64,000 nt of DNA, from contig NZ_CP162005.1 in the NCBI RefSeq assembly GCF_040822065.1, positions 3,844,001 through 3,908,000 of the forward strand, written 5' to 3'. This stretch comes from Pedobacter sp. WC2423 (GTDB lineage: Bacteria > Bacteroidota > Bacteroidia > Sphingobacteriales > Sphingobacteriaceae). Under the pieces are notes generated by a model that searched no databases, had not been told where the DNA came from, and saw only the letters and a program-made list of their open reading frames with translations. Both the position numbers and the translations under genes were made by a program. Below are positions 27,785-38,015 of the stretch, one piece after another. Numbering within the stretch: the first letter of the stretch is position 1; every line of letters starts with the position of its first letter.

Positions 27785-28417
27785 TTATCTTTTTGAAGAT
27801 TCCGTGTTTGTTCTTTTAACGTTATAAATAGTGTCAATCATTGCCAGTCTTGTTCCTGCTGGTAAGTTTTCAGTTTTAGCAGCAACCAGTTTTTCCACTT
27901 TCAAGTTTCCAATACCAGTATTTTTTATGGTATGACTAGCTGTTACACCTAATAGTTCCAGATTTGCCTCACCCTTCAGATCAGTATATAAGCTTTCTGT
28001 TTTAGCTTTAATACGCGCTTTAGCATGGTCTCTCATCACTACCTGCAAGTTAGGTAAATTAACTGTTCCAATGGTATTTATACTGGCATGATCTGCGGCA
28101 GTGATCCTGTAAAGATCTTTTACGTAAACAGTTACAACTACCGGCGTTGCTTCTGATGAATTAATACTCAGCGTATTTCCAATTTGTTTGATTGAGACTT
28201 TATCCAGATTATCATCACCGACAGCTACCCAATCACGATTACTTTGTACAATAAACACTTTCGTGTTTCCATTGACAATTACTCTTTTGATATCCTGATT
28301 CTCAGATACTTTTTCTTTTGCTGTTACTTTTTCTGAAGCGAAAGCAGTAACTACTGTTGTTGATAAAACGATGGCAGTCAATGCCGATGCTACTAATGTT
28401 TTGAATGAAGTTTTCAT
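27785..28417 (-). CDS. GIN-domain (DUF2807-like) exported protein
   Basis: A 210-aa exported protein. The signal peptide (about 1-28, ending in FAS) precedes a beta-helix-like domain with many short V/I/T strands ('DWVAVGDDNL', 'LSINSSEATPV', 'YRITAADHASI'), the pattern of the putative auto-transporter adhesin head GIN domain. I chose ATG at 28417 because the signal peptide begins there; the frame is open to 28477. Function unknown, located in the periplasm or outer surface. It is divergent from the SNF2 gene. Confidence 0.72.
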   Translation of the reverse strand: MKTSFKTLVASALTAIVLSTTVVTAFASEKVTAKEKVSENQDIKRVIVNGNTKVFIVQSNRDWVAVGDDNLDKVSIKQIGNTLSINSSEATPVVVTVYVKDLYRITAADHASINTIGTVNLPNLQVVMRDHAKARIKAKTESLYTDLKGEANLELLGVTASHTIKNTGIGNLKVEKLVAAKTENLPAGTRLAMIDTIYNVKRTNTESSKR

Positions 28418-28736
28418 ATCTTTATATTTAAGGTTTTCTAATGGTTTGTTTCTAAACAGTTTGTAATTAAGACGCAAACAGTTACCATACGTTGCAAAGT
28501 TTTTTGCCTTTTATACCACAACCCTGTCAAACCCGACGAACGCCCTTAATTTTCCGACAAACCCGTCCCGCTTATCAAACCCTTTACTCAAAAATAATTC
28601 TGCAAAAGCCGCTTATGTTTAGTTTTTTTGAATAATCCCCTGAAAAATCAATTTTCTATTTGACCACAATTCAAATTTGATGTATGTTTAAAGCTTTACT
28701 AGCTTAAAGACTCCTCTTTTTTTAATCATTTGCCTC
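28418..28736. promoter_or_regulatory. divergent intergenic region, candidate SNF2 promoter
   Basis: A 319-nt AT-rich region between divergent genes. On the plus strand TTG (28660-28662) and TATGTTTA (28683-28690), 20 nt apart, resemble the Bacteroidota promoter with one mismatch. I see no clear match for the minus-strand gene and no RNA gene. Confidence 0.4.
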
Positions 28737-31631
28737 ATGTTACGCGTAGATAGTTCTAAACCCTGCAAAATCGTATATTCACTGTGCAAGCATGAGTATT
28801 TAGGCTATTTAATTGAACCCCATATTGTTCAGCTTAATCCACAGGGAGATTTTTCTTTAACCTATCAGCGTCTATTTAGCCATACTGCTCAGGAATTTGC
28901 CAAACATCTAACAGATTCTGATCTTAAAATCATTAAGATGCTGGATGAAACAGAGCAGGATCATGTGATTAAGAAGTATCATAAGAAAGTAATCAGACCT
29001 TTCGAATTTTTCAGCAAGTTCTACGATGATAAATTCTATGACAATGCGAGGCCTAAAATCGAGAAAAAATTAGCTGAAGTACTGGAAATCCTCAAAATTA
29101 AAGATGAGTTGTACCTCATGGATAAAGACGGATGGCCGGCAGAGCGCAAAATAGAACTGGCTACTGAGCCTGCTACAATTTTGTTTCACTTCAGAAGAAA
29201 TGAGCAAGAAACACGCTACTTTCCAACCATCAAATACCAGTCACAGCGGATAGATTTTATGTTCAAAGAAGCGCAGATTGTTAGCAATCAGCCTGCATGG
29301 CTCTTGCTCAATGATGTACTTTATTTCTTTGAACAGGATATCGAAGGTAAAAAGCTATTCCCATTTCTGAATAAACGTTACATCACTATCCCTACAGCTA
29401 AAGAAGAAACTTATTTCGAGAAATTCGTAGCTCCTTTAATAGAGAAATATCACGTTTATGCAGAAGGGTTTGATATCCAGACCGAAAAACATGAACCTAC
29501 GGCAATCCTGAAAGTAATTTATATAGAGGGCGGTGTTTCTCAACTACAGCTTTATTTCAAATATGGTGCGCATGTTTTTGCACTGGGAAATGAGAAGAAG
29601 GTAACCGTTCATCTTGAAAAACAGGAGAACAACTATATATTTACCCGTGTTAAAAGAGATACGGTATGGGAAAAACATAAATATACCGAGTTAACAAAAC
29701 TGGGGCTTAAAAAAACAAGTGCAATCTTTTATAACCTGGAACTCGCAGCAGCTGATACCGAAGATAAAGCTTACGGCATTCTGAACTGGGTTAACGAACA
29801 TATCGAACAGTTAGCAGCTAAAGGTTATACTATTGAACAATCAACAGGTCAGAAGAAGTTCTTGTTCGCATCGAGTAAAATCGACTTTGAAATCAAAGAA
29901 GACAACGACTGGTTTGACATTAATGCCATTGTATATTTCGGAATACACCCTGTTCCATTTATTTCGCTTAAACAGCATATCCTGCATAAAAAAAGAGAGT
30001 TCCCACTTCCCGATGGCACTATAGCGATCATACCAGAAAAATGGTTCTCTCAATATGGAAGTTTATTCAGTCTCTCTGACGGAGGAAAAATGCTTAAACT
30101 TAAAAAACATCATATTGGTCTGATCAATGATCTGGCGGGTGATGGAATTGCGAATGTAACCTTGCAGCGCAAGCTTCAGAAACTGAATGACTTTGAAAAT
30201 ATTGATGATGTACAGATGCCTGTTCATTTTAAAGGTGAACTGAGAAGTTATCAGAAGGCAGGTTATAACTGGTTCAGCTTTTTAAGAGAATATAACTTTG
30301 GCGGCTGTTTAGCAGATGACATGGGTCTGGGTAAAACCATCCAGACACTGGCAATGCTGCAAAAATTAAAGGAGGAAGACGAGCTGAACCATACACATAG
30401 CACTTCTTTAATCATTATGCCTACTTCGTTAATCTATAACTGGCTGGCTGAAGCAAAAAAGTTTACTCCAAAATTGAAGATTCTTGCCCATACCGGCAGT
30501 ACACGCAACAAAGATGTCAGTCATTTTATAAAATACGATATCGTAATTACCACCTACGGAATCACCAGAGTTGATGTCAATGAAATACAGGATTTTTATT
30601 TCAATTACATTATTCTCGATGAAAGTCAGAATATCAAAAACCCGTCTTCAAAATCATTCAAATCTGTCAGACAGTTAAAGTCAAGGCACCGGCTGATTCT
30701 GAGTGGTACTCCTGTAGAAAATTCGGTGGGGGATCTTTGGACACAGCTTACTTTCCTGAATCCTGGATTATTAGGTACACAAGGCTTTTTCAATGAGGAG
30801 TATGTACAAGCTATCGAAAAGAGAAAGGATGAAGATAAGGCAAAGAAACTACAGGCGATCATCAAACCTTTTGTACTCAGACGTACCAAAGAACAAGTAG
30901 CAGAAGAGCTGCCGGCAAAAACTGAACAGATTATTTATTGTGATATGAGCGAAGATCAGGCTTCTTATTACGAAAAAACAAAGTCTGCTTACCGGAATGA
31001 CTTACTGAGTAGCATGGATGATGGTACTTATGCTAAAAAACAGGTGCAGCTCCTGCAAGGTTTAACCGCTTTACGTCAACTAGCTAATCACCCCATTATG
31101 ATTGATGAAGAATATTTGTCTGATTCGGGCAAATTTGAGAACGTAATCCATACACTGGACAACGTACTTAAGGGTGGCCATAAGGTCTTAATCTTCTCAC
31201 AGTTCGTAAAGCATCTGAGTATTTTCAAAAATCATTTTGAAAAAGAGCTAATTCCATTTGCCTATCTGGATGGTTCTACAAAAAACCGGGGGGAGATTGT
31301 TGCCGAATTTCAGGAGAACAAAGATCTTAAAGTATTTTTGATTTCGATTAAGGCTGGCGGAGTAGGTTTAAACCTGACTCAGGCAGATTATGTCTTTATT
31401 TTAGATCCGTGGTGGAACCCTGCCGTTGAACAGCAGGCCATTGACAGATCACACCGCATCGGGCAGGAAAAGAAAGTATTTATCTATAAATTTATTGCGA
31501 AGGATACTGTTGAGGAAAAAATACTGGCGCTGCAAAACCGCAAAAAGCGCCTGGCAAGCTCATTGATTACTACAGAGGAAAGTTTCTTCAAATCTTTGAG
31601 TAAAGAAGATATCAGAGAGATCTTAAAATAG
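28737..31631 (+). CDS. SNF2-family DEAD/DEAH-box helicase
   Basis: A 964-aa protein with a ~490-residue N-terminal region of unknown fold, then a SNF2 ATPase (Walker A in 'ADDMGLGKTIQT', DEAH-type box seen as DESQ, motif III 'SGTPVENS') and a helicase C domain ('LIFSQFVKHL', 'ISIKAGGVGLNL', 'QAIDRSHRIGQ'). Bacterial SNF2 proteins of this length translocate on DNA or remodel polymerase complexes (RapA-like); here the role is open. The box reads DESQ, a common bacterial variant. No methylase or nuclease gene is adjacent, so there is no sign of a defence cassette. Confidence 0.88.
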   Translation: MLRVDSSKPCKIVYSLCKHEYLGYLIEPHIVQLNPQGDFSLTYQRLFSHTAQEFAKHLTDSDLKIIKMLDETEQDHVIKKYHKKVIRPFEFFSKFYDDKFYDNARPKIEKKLAEVLEILKIKDELYLMDKDGWPAERKIELATEPATILFHFRRNEQETRYFPTIKYQSQRIDFMFKEAQIVSNQPAWLLLNDVLYFFEQDIEGKKLFPFLNKRYITIPTAKEETYFEKFVAPLIEKYHVYAEGFDIQTEKHEPTAILKVIYIEGGVSQLQLYFKYGAHVFALGNEKKVTVHLEKQENNYIFTRVKRDTVWEKHKYTELTKLGLKKTSAIFYNLELAAADTEDKAYGILNWVNEHIEQLAAKGYTIEQSTGQKKFLFASSKIDFEIKEDNDWFDINAIVYFGIHPVPFISLKQHILHKKREFPLPDGTIAIIPEKWFSQYGSLFSLSDGGKMLKLKKHHIGLINDLAGDGIANVTLQRKLQKLNDFENIDDVQMPVHFKGELRSYQKAGYNWFSFLREYNFGGCLADDMGLGKTIQTLAMLQKLKEEDELNHTHSTSLIIMPTSLIYNWLAEAKKFTPKLKILAHTGSTRNKDVSHFIKYDIVITTYGITRVDVNEIQDFYFNYIILDESQNIKNPSSKSFKSVRQLKSRHRLILSGTPVENSVGDLWTQLTFLNPGLLGTQGFFNEEYVQAIEKRKDEDKAKKLQAIIKPFVLRRTKEQVAEELPAKTEQIIYCDMSEDQASYYEKTKSAYRNDLLSSMDDGTYAKKQVQLLQGLTALRQLANHPIMIDEEYLSDSGKFENVIHTLDNVLKGGHKVLIFSQFVKHLSIFKNHFEKELIPFAYLDGSTKNRGEIVAEFQENKDLKVFLISIKAGGVGLNLTQADYVFILDPWWNPAVEQQAIDRSHRIGQEKKVFIYKFIAKDTVEEKILALQNRKKRLASSLITTEESFFKSLSKEDIREILK

Positions 31632-31661
31632 GCTTTACAAATCAGAGTGCCGGTGTGTAAA

Positions 31662-32300
31662 TTAAAGATTTGCCTGTAGAATTTCTGTATAAGCTTCCCG
31701 GGTAATCATTTCAGCACCTAAACTCATTAAATGGTCATTGGGTACCTGGCAGTCAATCAGCCTGTAATTTCCTTGCTGACAAAGCCAGATCAGGGCCGTT
31801 TTAGAAGCATTACTTCTCAGGCTGAACATGCTTTCTCCAACAAACACACCGTTAATTGTTAATCCATATAAACCTCCTGCCAGTTCTCCTTCAGACCAGA
31901 CTTCTACACTGTGTGCCCAGCCATGCTGATGCAAGTTGATATAAGCTTGCTGCATTGCATTGGTAATCCAGGTACCATCCTGTTCTTTTCTGGGAGTTTG
32001 TGCACAGCAAAGAATCACATCCCCGAAAACCTGATCCACTGTTACTGTAAAAACACCATCTGCCATTACTTTCCGCATACTTTTACTCACCTTAACTCGT
32101 TCAGGAAAGATTACACAGCGTTCAGGAGGAGCAAACCAGCAAATCGGATCTCCTTCGCTAAACCACGGAAAGATACCATTCTGGTAGGCCAGCACCAGCC
32201 TGTCTTTACTTAGATCTCCTCCAATAGCCAGCAATCCATCTTCCTCCGCCAAGGAGGGGTCAGGAAAAACCAATTCTTCTTCAGGTAACTGAAATATCAT
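31662..32300 (-). CDS. aat: leucyl/phenylalanyl-tRNA--protein transferase
   Basis: A 212-aa enzyme that adds Leu or Phe from tRNA to the N-terminus of proteins for the N-end rule. Family blocks 'FPDPSLAEEDGLLAIGGDL', 'GIFPWF' and 'WWAP-like CWFAPPERCV' plus 'GGLYG' and 'GESMFS' are visible. I chose ATG at 32300, since the conserved domain begins right after it; the frame extends to 32348. It is divergent from the DUF1800 gene. Confidence 0.93.
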   Translation of the reverse strand: MIFQLPEEELVFPDPSLAEEDGLLAIGGDLSKDRLVLAYQNGIFPWFSEGDPICWFAPPERCVIFPERVKVSKSMRKVMADGVFTVTVDQVFGDVILCCAQTPRKEQDGTWITNAMQQAYINLHQHGWAHSVEVWSEGELAGGLYGLTINGVFVGESMFSLRSNASKTALIWLCQQGNYRLIDCQVPNDHLMSLGAEMITREAYTEILQANL

Positions 32301-32371
32301 AGAGACAAAAATATAAAATTTTAAACCTAAACGTTTTATTACTGTCATAACCCCCGAAAACAGCCTGCATC

Positions 32372-33799
32372 ATGGATAGAAAAGACAATTTCTCTAACAT
32401 CAAGCATCTTTACAACAGAGCCGGTTTCGGCATAGCCTATCCCGATTTATTGCAATTGAGCAAAAGAAAAATAAGTAAGGCGATCAATGCTTTGTTTGTC
32501 AGCCCCGTACCTGGAAACGAACTGACTACAGTTACTTCTGATGAATTCAAACAACAGCAGCTTACTTTGTCCGGTTTAAATGGCAAAAAAGAATTAACTC
32601 CCGAAGAAAAGCAGCAGCGCGAAGACATTACCAAAGCAAGGAATGAAAAAAGCCGCGATCTTAATTTGAACTGGATACAAAGGATGATCTCCACAGAAAC
32701 TCCTTTATTAGAAAAGATGACTTTGTTTTGGCATGGACATTTTGCCTGCCGCGCCAATAATCCGTTCTACGCACAACAACTCAACAATATTCAAAGAAAC
32801 AATGCACTGGGCAGTTTTAAGACACTGCTGATGGAAGTTTCGAAATCTCCTGCTATGCTCGATTATCTCAATAATCAGCAAAACAAAAAGGGTCATCCCA
32901 ATGAGAATTTCTCCAGAGAATTAATGGAACTATTCACCTTAGGCAGAGGAAATTACACAGAAACAGACATCAAAGAAGCCGCAAGAGCATTCACCGGATG
33001 GGCTTATAATAAGAATGGAGCATTTGAGTTCAATCCCAGGACACACGATACACAAGAAAAAACATTCTTTGGACAGACGGGAAATTTTGATGGAGAAGCG
33101 ATCATTGACCACATACTGGCTAAACCAGAAACTTCAGTTTTCATTTGCCGTAAGCTTTATGTTTTTTTTGTGAATGATACCCCAAATGAAGCGCATGTCA
33201 AAGAACTGGCGGCTTATTTCTATGACCAGCAATATGATATCACTGCATTGATGAAACGTATATTTAATGCAGAATGGTTTTATAGTAAAGAAAACATGGG
33301 CAACAAAATAAAATCTCCTGTAGAATTTCTTGTCAATCTGAGCAGAGAATTTTATGTCACGTATAATAAACCACAGATTTTAATTCAATTACAAAGCAGT
33401 CTGGGACAGTATTTATTTAATCCCCCTAATGTGGCGGGATGGCCGGGCGGTAAAAGCTGGATAGACAGCTCCTCTCTGATGCTTCGGCTCAAGATACCTT
33501 CATTGGTTTTAAATGATGGAATCCTTGATTTTGACGGGAAGGCAGATCCTGAAGAAGAAGCTGTCATTGCCCTGAATAAAAAACAAAAGCCAAAGCCCGT
33601 TAAATCTTATGTGAATGCACAAGCAGACTGGCCGAAATTTCTATCCTGTTTTCCAAAGGATATGAAACAAACAGAAATGGCTGCTTTTTTACTGGAACCC
33701 ACTGTAGGAAAAAAGATCAGCGATCTGGTTGCCAGTAATGTCAATCTAAAAAACACCGTCATTGCTGTAACCAGTATGCCGGAGTATCAATTATGCTAA
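32372..33799 (+). CDS. DUF1800 domain protein
   Basis: A 475-aa protein with the DUF1800 pattern: 'HLYNRAGFG' near the N-terminus, 'LFWHGHFA', 'NENFSRELMELFTLG', 'AARAFTGWA' and 'NPPNVAGWPGG'. The family is always found next to DUF1501 genes, as here (10 nt apart). Function unknown; probably an exported or envelope-associated pair. No clear signal peptide is visible in this member. Confidence 0.88.
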   Translation: MDRKDNFSNIKHLYNRAGFGIAYPDLLQLSKRKISKAINALFVSPVPGNELTTVTSDEFKQQQLTLSGLNGKKELTPEEKQQREDITKARNEKSRDLNLNWIQRMISTETPLLEKMTLFWHGHFACRANNPFYAQQLNNIQRNNALGSFKTLLMEVSKSPAMLDYLNNQQNKKGHPNENFSRELMELFTLGRGNYTETDIKEAARAFTGWAYNKNGAFEFNPRTHDTQEKTFFGQTGNFDGEAIIDHILAKPETSVFICRKLYVFFVNDTPNEAHVKELAAYFYDQQYDITALMKRIFNAEWFYSKENMGNKIKSPVEFLVNLSREFYVTYNKPQILIQLQSSLGQYLFNPPNVAGWPGGKSWIDSSSLMLRLKIPSLVLNDGILDFDGKADPEEEAVIALNKKQKPKPVKSYVNAQADWPKFLSCFPKDMKQTEMAAFLLEPTVGKKISDLVASNVNLKNTVIAVTSMPEYQLC

Positions 33800-33809
33800 C
33801 CTGAATCAC

Positions 33810-35009
33810 ATGGAAAGAAGAGATTTTTTAAGAAAGGCAGCTTTTGCAGCAGCGGGTACAATGGTTGTTCCCGCTTTCATGAAGCCATTTGAAGCCCTCG
33901 CATTGGATGAACTCAGTTTATACAAGAATCTGGTAGTCGTACAGCTATCCGGAGGTAATGACGGATTAAATACAGTAGTCCCTTTTGGAAATGATATTTA
34001 TTATCAAATGAGAAATGGGATAGCAATTAAACCAACAGAAGTTATCAAATTGAATGATATGCAGGGCTTAAATCCCAATCTGACCTGTTTAAAAGAGCTT
34101 TATGATCAGGGTTGGATGTCTATCATTAACGATGTAGGTTATCCCAATCCTGACCGTTCACATTTCCGATCTATGGATATCTGGCAAACAGCAAGCGATG
34201 CGAATCAATACCTTTCTACAGGCTGGATAGGACGTTACCTGGATTCCAATTGTCAAACCTGTAAATTCCCCTACACAGCTATCGAAGTTGACGACAGCCT
34301 TTCTTTAGCGATGAAAGGGCTAAGCAAAAAAGGAATTGCACTGAAAGACCCGGCTACCTTGTTCCGCAATACAAATGAGCCATTTTTCAGAGAAATGATT
34401 CAGAGCGATAAAGACCATCTGGATGAAGAAAACTTAGGTTATCTCTATAAAACAATGATCGAAACCTCTTCTTCTGCTAATTATATCCAGAATACTTCTA
34501 AAATTTACAAGCCCAATTATACTTATCCGAATTCAGGTTTTGCCAATCAGCTGAAAACCGTTTCTAAATTTATTTGTTCCGGCTTAAAAACCCGGGTGTA
34601 CTACGTTTCTTTAAGTGGTTTTGATACGCATGTGAATCAACTTAATCAACAAGGCCGGTTGTTACAGCAATATGCAGAAGGGATGAATGCTTTTGTGAAA
34701 GATCTGAACCAGAATAATAAGCTGGAAGATACGCTGGTAATTACTTTTTCGGAATTTGGCAGACGGGTTGCCCAAAATGCAAGCAACGGGACTGATCATG
34801 GTACAGCAAACAACATGTTTTTATTTGGCGGCAGACTAAAAAAACAGGGCATCTATAATGCGGCACCAGATCTAGCAAACCTGGATAACGGAGATTTAAA
34901 ATACCAGGTAGATTTCAGGGAAGTATACGGCACTATTCTGGATAAATGGCTGGATGTCAACAATTCGCAGGTTCTAAACAAGCGGTTTAATACACTAGGA
35001 TTTATTTAA
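33810..35009 (+). CDS. DUF1501 domain protein with Tat signal
   Basis: A 399-aa protein of the DUF1501 family (alkaline-phosphatase/sulfatase-like fold). The N-terminus has a twin-arginine motif (RRDFLRK) and hydrophobic stretch ending near AFM, so it is exported folded. 'VVVQLSGGNDGLNTVVP' and 'GTDHGTANNMFLFGG' hold likely metal ligands. It forms an operon with the DUF1800 gene. Its stop overlaps the convergent APP1-like gene by 4 nt. Confidence 0.88.
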   Translation: MERRDFLRKAAFAAAGTMVVPAFMKPFEALALDELSLYKNLVVVQLSGGNDGLNTVVPFGNDIYYQMRNGIAIKPTEVIKLNDMQGLNPNLTCLKELYDQGWMSIINDVGYPNPDRSHFRSMDIWQTASDANQYLSTGWIGRYLDSNCQTCKFPYTAIEVDDSLSLAMKGLSKKGIALKDPATLFRNTNEPFFREMIQSDKDHLDEENLGYLYKTMIETSSSANYIQNTSKIYKPNYTYPNSGFANQLKTVSKFICSGLKTRVYYVSLSGFDTHVNQLNQQGRLLQQYAEGMNAFVKDLNQNNKLEDTLVITFSEFGRRVAQNASNGTDHGTANNMFLFGGRLKKQGIYNAAPDLANLDNGDLKYQVDFREVYGTILDKWLDVNNSQVLNKRFNTLGFI

Positions 35010-35983
35010 ACTTTAATCAAACCGATTTGAGCAGCATGTAACATGGCTTCTTTACTGTCTGTGAAGAGGCAGGTATGAATTTGATATTCCTCTGCCTTTT
35101 TAAGCAGATCAAGGGTAATAGCCTGTTTCTCTTTCCTGATGTTCCTGATATAGATAGCCTCTATACTTTTTGGGTACTTTATAGCAATTGAAGAATAAAT
35201 GTCTGGGTCTTGCTGAGAATTATCGCCAAAAAGTATAAACTTCTGATTCGGAAAAGCATCTATAATCCTCAAAACCCGTATAAGTTTACCTTCGTGCCCG
35301 GTCTTACCCGTTTTCAACAGATCTTTCCACCGCTTAATCTGGTTCAGCAGAAAAGTTCCTTCAGGCAAATTATTGAACCTGAAAGTACTGACCAGGTAAT
35401 CATATAAGTTCCATTCACTACTGGAAACATAAAAAAAGGGATTAGGATGTTCAACATCGGTATGAGACAGGGCCAGTAAATTATATTGGGAACTCACCCC
35501 CGGGAAAGTTTTCCTGGTATGGGGATTTTTAATAAAAAGTTCTCTTAGCCTTCTGCCTATAGTTGCAGAATGTGAAACCATAATCGTATCGTCAATATCA
35601 GATATAAATGCATACTGGGTAACGTGAGGAACATAAACATCCCCCGTACTCTCTGCTAATACTTCCCCGTTATCGCCCAGTGCCTCTACTTTTACCTGGT
35701 GCCAGCCTGCGCTCACATTCTCTTCAGCACTCCATTCAAATTTAAAAAAACCGTCGTATTCTGTAGTCTGAGTGACAGTCTGTGTATAAAAACTAAGTCT
35801 TACTTTAACCCATGGATAGGGCTTTAAAATGAACATCCTGATCAGATAGAGGATATTTACAAAGAAATTATTGCTATAGTTCTGGGTATTCTTCGCCCTG
35901 AATTTAAAGACATGACCGTACACTACAAGGTTTTGTGTGTGCCCATATCCATGATATACTTTTACAGTAACAGAATTATTCAT
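35006..35983 (-). CDS. APP1-like (DUF2183) phosphatidate phosphatase domain protein
   Basis: A 325-aa protein whose C-terminal half is an APP1-type HAD phosphatase. The catalytic DxDxT is 'DIDDT' at about residue 161, with 'SSSEWNLYDYL', a Lys-rich middle and 'FGDNSQQDPDIY' as the metal-binding end motif. Residues about 1-145 resemble a beta-sandwich like that seen before the catalytic domain in bacterial members. Yeast App1 dephosphorylates phosphatidate; a lipid kinase gene lies divergently next to it, which fits a lipid role but proves nothing. Confidence 0.82.
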   Translation of the reverse strand: MNNSVTVKVYHGYGHTQNLVVYGHVFKFRAKNTQNYSNNFFVNILYLIRMFILKPYPWVKVRLSFYTQTVTQTTEYDGFFKFEWSAEENVSAGWHQVKVEALGDNGEVLAESTGDVYVPHVTQYAFISDIDDTIMVSHSATIGRRLRELFIKNPHTRKTFPGVSSQYNLLALSHTDVEHPNPFFYVSSSEWNLYDYLVSTFRFNNLPEGTFLLNQIKRWKDLLKTGKTGHEGKLIRVLRIIDAFPNQKFILFGDNSQQDPDIYSSIAIKYPKSIEAIYIRNIRKEKQAITLDLLKKAEEYQIHTCLFTDSKEAMLHAAQIGLIKV

Positions 35984-36054
35984 TATAAATCAAACAGAGC
36001 AGACGCCTGGTTGTTTGTGCTATTGAACATATTACTCCACGTTAATTTACCGCC

Positions 36055-36924
36055 ATGAAATTATTATTTATTGTTAACCCAGGCTCGGGAAGTGATAATA
36101 CAGATTTCACAACGGTGATTACAGACTTTTTTAAGGCACTGGAACATCAGTTTGAAATCTATGAACTCACTAAAAATTGCAGTACCGAACAAATTAAGAC
36201 AGCTATTGACCAGGCAAAAGCAACACGTGTAATCGCAGTGGGCGGAGATGGGACTTTAAAACTGGTTTGTGAGTTATTAAAAGGAACGAAAACTCCAATC
36301 GGAATTATTCCTGCTGGTTCGGCAAATGGTATGGCAAAAGAACTGGGTGTACCGTTAGACATCAATGAAGCACTCGATTTAGCCATCAATGGGGAAACTA
36401 AAGAAATTCATGCAGTAGTTGTGAATGGCGAACTATGTATTCATTTATCTGACATTGGCTTTAATGCTTATATCGTCAAAAAGTTTGATGATCTGCCGCA
36501 AAGAGGGATGTGGGGATACACTAAAGCTTTGTGGAAAGCACTATGGAGCCATCATAAGATGGAAGTAGAATTTCAAATCGGGAAAGAAACTATTCGTTCC
36601 GAGGCTGCAATGGTGGTTATTGCGAATGCGACCATGTATGGTACCGGTGTTAAAATCAATCCGGACGGTCAGCTGGATGATGATGTTTTTGAGGTTATCC
36701 TGGTCAAAAAATACTCTTTAATGGAAATTATTAAGATACGTTTCACCGATTTACCTTTTAATCCGGAAAAGATCGAATCATTTCAGACAAAAGGGTTACG
36801 TATTAAAACTAAACACAAGGCACATTTTCAGGTAGACGGAGAATATATAGGTAAAGTCAATACCATAACAGCAGAACTATTACCTGCGGCTATAACAGTA
36901 GTTTTTAAGCCAGTGCTAAGCTAA
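36055..36924 (+). CDS. diacylglycerol kinase family lipid kinase
   Basis: A 289-aa cytosolic kinase of the YegS/BmrU/DgkB family. The nucleotide-binding motif GGDGTL is at about residues 63-68, 'PAGSANGMAKELG' follows, and the C-terminal beta domain includes 'DDDVFEVILV'. Length is normal. It phosphorylates a lipid, probably diacylglycerol or a related alcohol; the substrate is not predictable. It is divergent from the APP1-like gene. Confidence 0.88.
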   Translation: MKLLFIVNPGSGSDNTDFTTVITDFFKALEHQFEIYELTKNCSTEQIKTAIDQAKATRVIAVGGDGTLKLVCELLKGTKTPIGIIPAGSANGMAKELGVPLDINEALDLAINGETKEIHAVVVNGELCIHLSDIGFNAYIVKKFDDLPQRGMWGYTKALWKALWSHHKMEVEFQIGKETIRSEAAMVVIANATMYGTGVKINPDGQLDDDVFEVILVKKYSLMEIIKIRFTDLPFNPEKIESFQTKGLRIKTKHKAHFQVDGEYIGKVNTITAELLPAAITVVFKPVLS

Positions 36925-36955
36925 ATAGTATAGTCATCTCGCCTGGACGCCTTGT

Positions 36956-37348
36956 TTATCTGAAATATTTACGATGTGCCTGCAGGATATAGTATCCCCT
37001 GAAAAACTCGGCAATGATACAGATCCTGAACAGGATACCAAACCATTGTTCGCCCTGATGAAACAGTTCAGGTAAAAAAGTAATAAACCCGATAGAAAAC
37101 ACCCATAGTGCCAGCCGGAAAGGAAATTGCAGATAATAGGTTATAATTCCGTATTTGCGAAATTGAAACAGACCAGCAGCAGAAATAAATAGTGAGCAAA
37201 ATATCAGGAGGGTAAAAACAACCCTTCCTATAGCAAATGCTTCCTTTGGAATTTCTTGATATTTAACTGAAACAGCCCAGATTTGAGGACTCAGAGAAAC
37301 GATGCTGATCAGATCCAGCAACGCGAATAATTTGAATAAAGGACGCAT
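36956..37348 (-). CDS. small membrane protein of unknown function
   Basis: A 130-aa protein with four predicted membrane segments (about 5-25, 40-60, 75-95, 100-120) and no recognised motif. Its start codon directly abuts the stop of the upstream TonB-like gene, so the two are co-transcribed. Confidence 0.65.
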   Translation of the reverse strand: MRPLFKLFALLDLISIVSLSPQIWAVSVKYQEIPKEAFAIGRVVFTLLIFCSLFISAAGLFQFRKYGIITYYLQFPFRLALWVFSIGFITFLPELFHQGEQWFGILFRICIIAEFFRGYYILQAHRKYFR

Positions 37349-37999
37349 TTATTTACAATATTTTTCCAGTAGTTCATCAGCCAAAGCTGAACCCATATAT
37401 TTGACAAACAAAAAGTCCTCGCAGGCTCCTTGTTTGTCTTTTTGTTTTAACTTCTTTTGCCCTTCTTCGATTTTTTTCTTCAGGTAAGCATCATCATAGC
37501 CCAGCTCTTCCTTCAATGCGATTATCCTGCTTTCCTCTGCTTCATTGAAGCTTCCTGAAGCCTTATTCCTGTAAAAGTTAGTAATCACCTCTGTCAGCCC
37601 TTCATTCGCCTGATAAGCTGCAATAGCCTTGTTTTTGTCAATAGTACTTATTTTTGCACAATCTCCCCCGGAAATAGTGAAGCTGACAGGAGCAATAATG
37701 ATGTAAGCCGTATCATAACCCTCAGGTATCTGCCATTTTCCGCTACTCAGCCTGATTAATCGTAAAGCCTCCTGATCGAGATCAATCCCCAATCCACTGC
37801 TTACTTTTGAGTTATAAACATCTCCTGCCAGGTTGAGCTTAAAACTAACATTAATCTTTCCCTCCAAACAATGTTGTAAGGAGAATTCGGGATAAATGAT
37901 ATTTGTTTGAATAAAAGCATCCAGACCACCTTTAAATAAAGGTTGCGCCTGAACAGACAAACCGATAAAAAACAGGAATACAGCAAGAATCTTCTTCAT
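37349..37999 (-). CDS. TonB C-terminal-like periplasmic protein
   Basis: A 216-aa exported protein with signal peptide about 1-18 (ending VQA). Residues about 25-110 resemble a TonB C-terminal domain ('FIQTNIIYPEFSLQHCLEGKINVSFKLNLAGDVYNSKVSSGLG', shown over several strands). The C-terminal half is helical and charged. It lacks the membrane anchor and proline-rich linker of a working TonB. Role unknown. It lies upstream of a small membrane protein gene. Confidence 0.68.
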   Translation of the reverse strand: MKKILAVFLFFIGLSVQAQPLFKGGLDAFIQTNIIYPEFSLQHCLEGKINVSFKLNLAGDVYNSKVSSGLGIDLDQEALRLIRLSSGKWQIPEGYDTAYIIIAPVSFTISGGDCAKISTIDKNKAIAAYQANEGLTEVITNFYRNKASGSFNEAEESRIIALKEELGYDDAYLKKKIEEGQKKLKQKDKQGACEDFLFVKYMGSALADELLEKYCK

Positions 38000-38015
38000 T
38001 CCCCAATTTACGAAA

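Noticed and set aside
28737..31631. SNF2 helicase as part of a defence island (DISARM-like)
   Set aside because: No methyltransferase, nuclease or phospholipase D gene is adjacent; neighbours are housekeeping genes.
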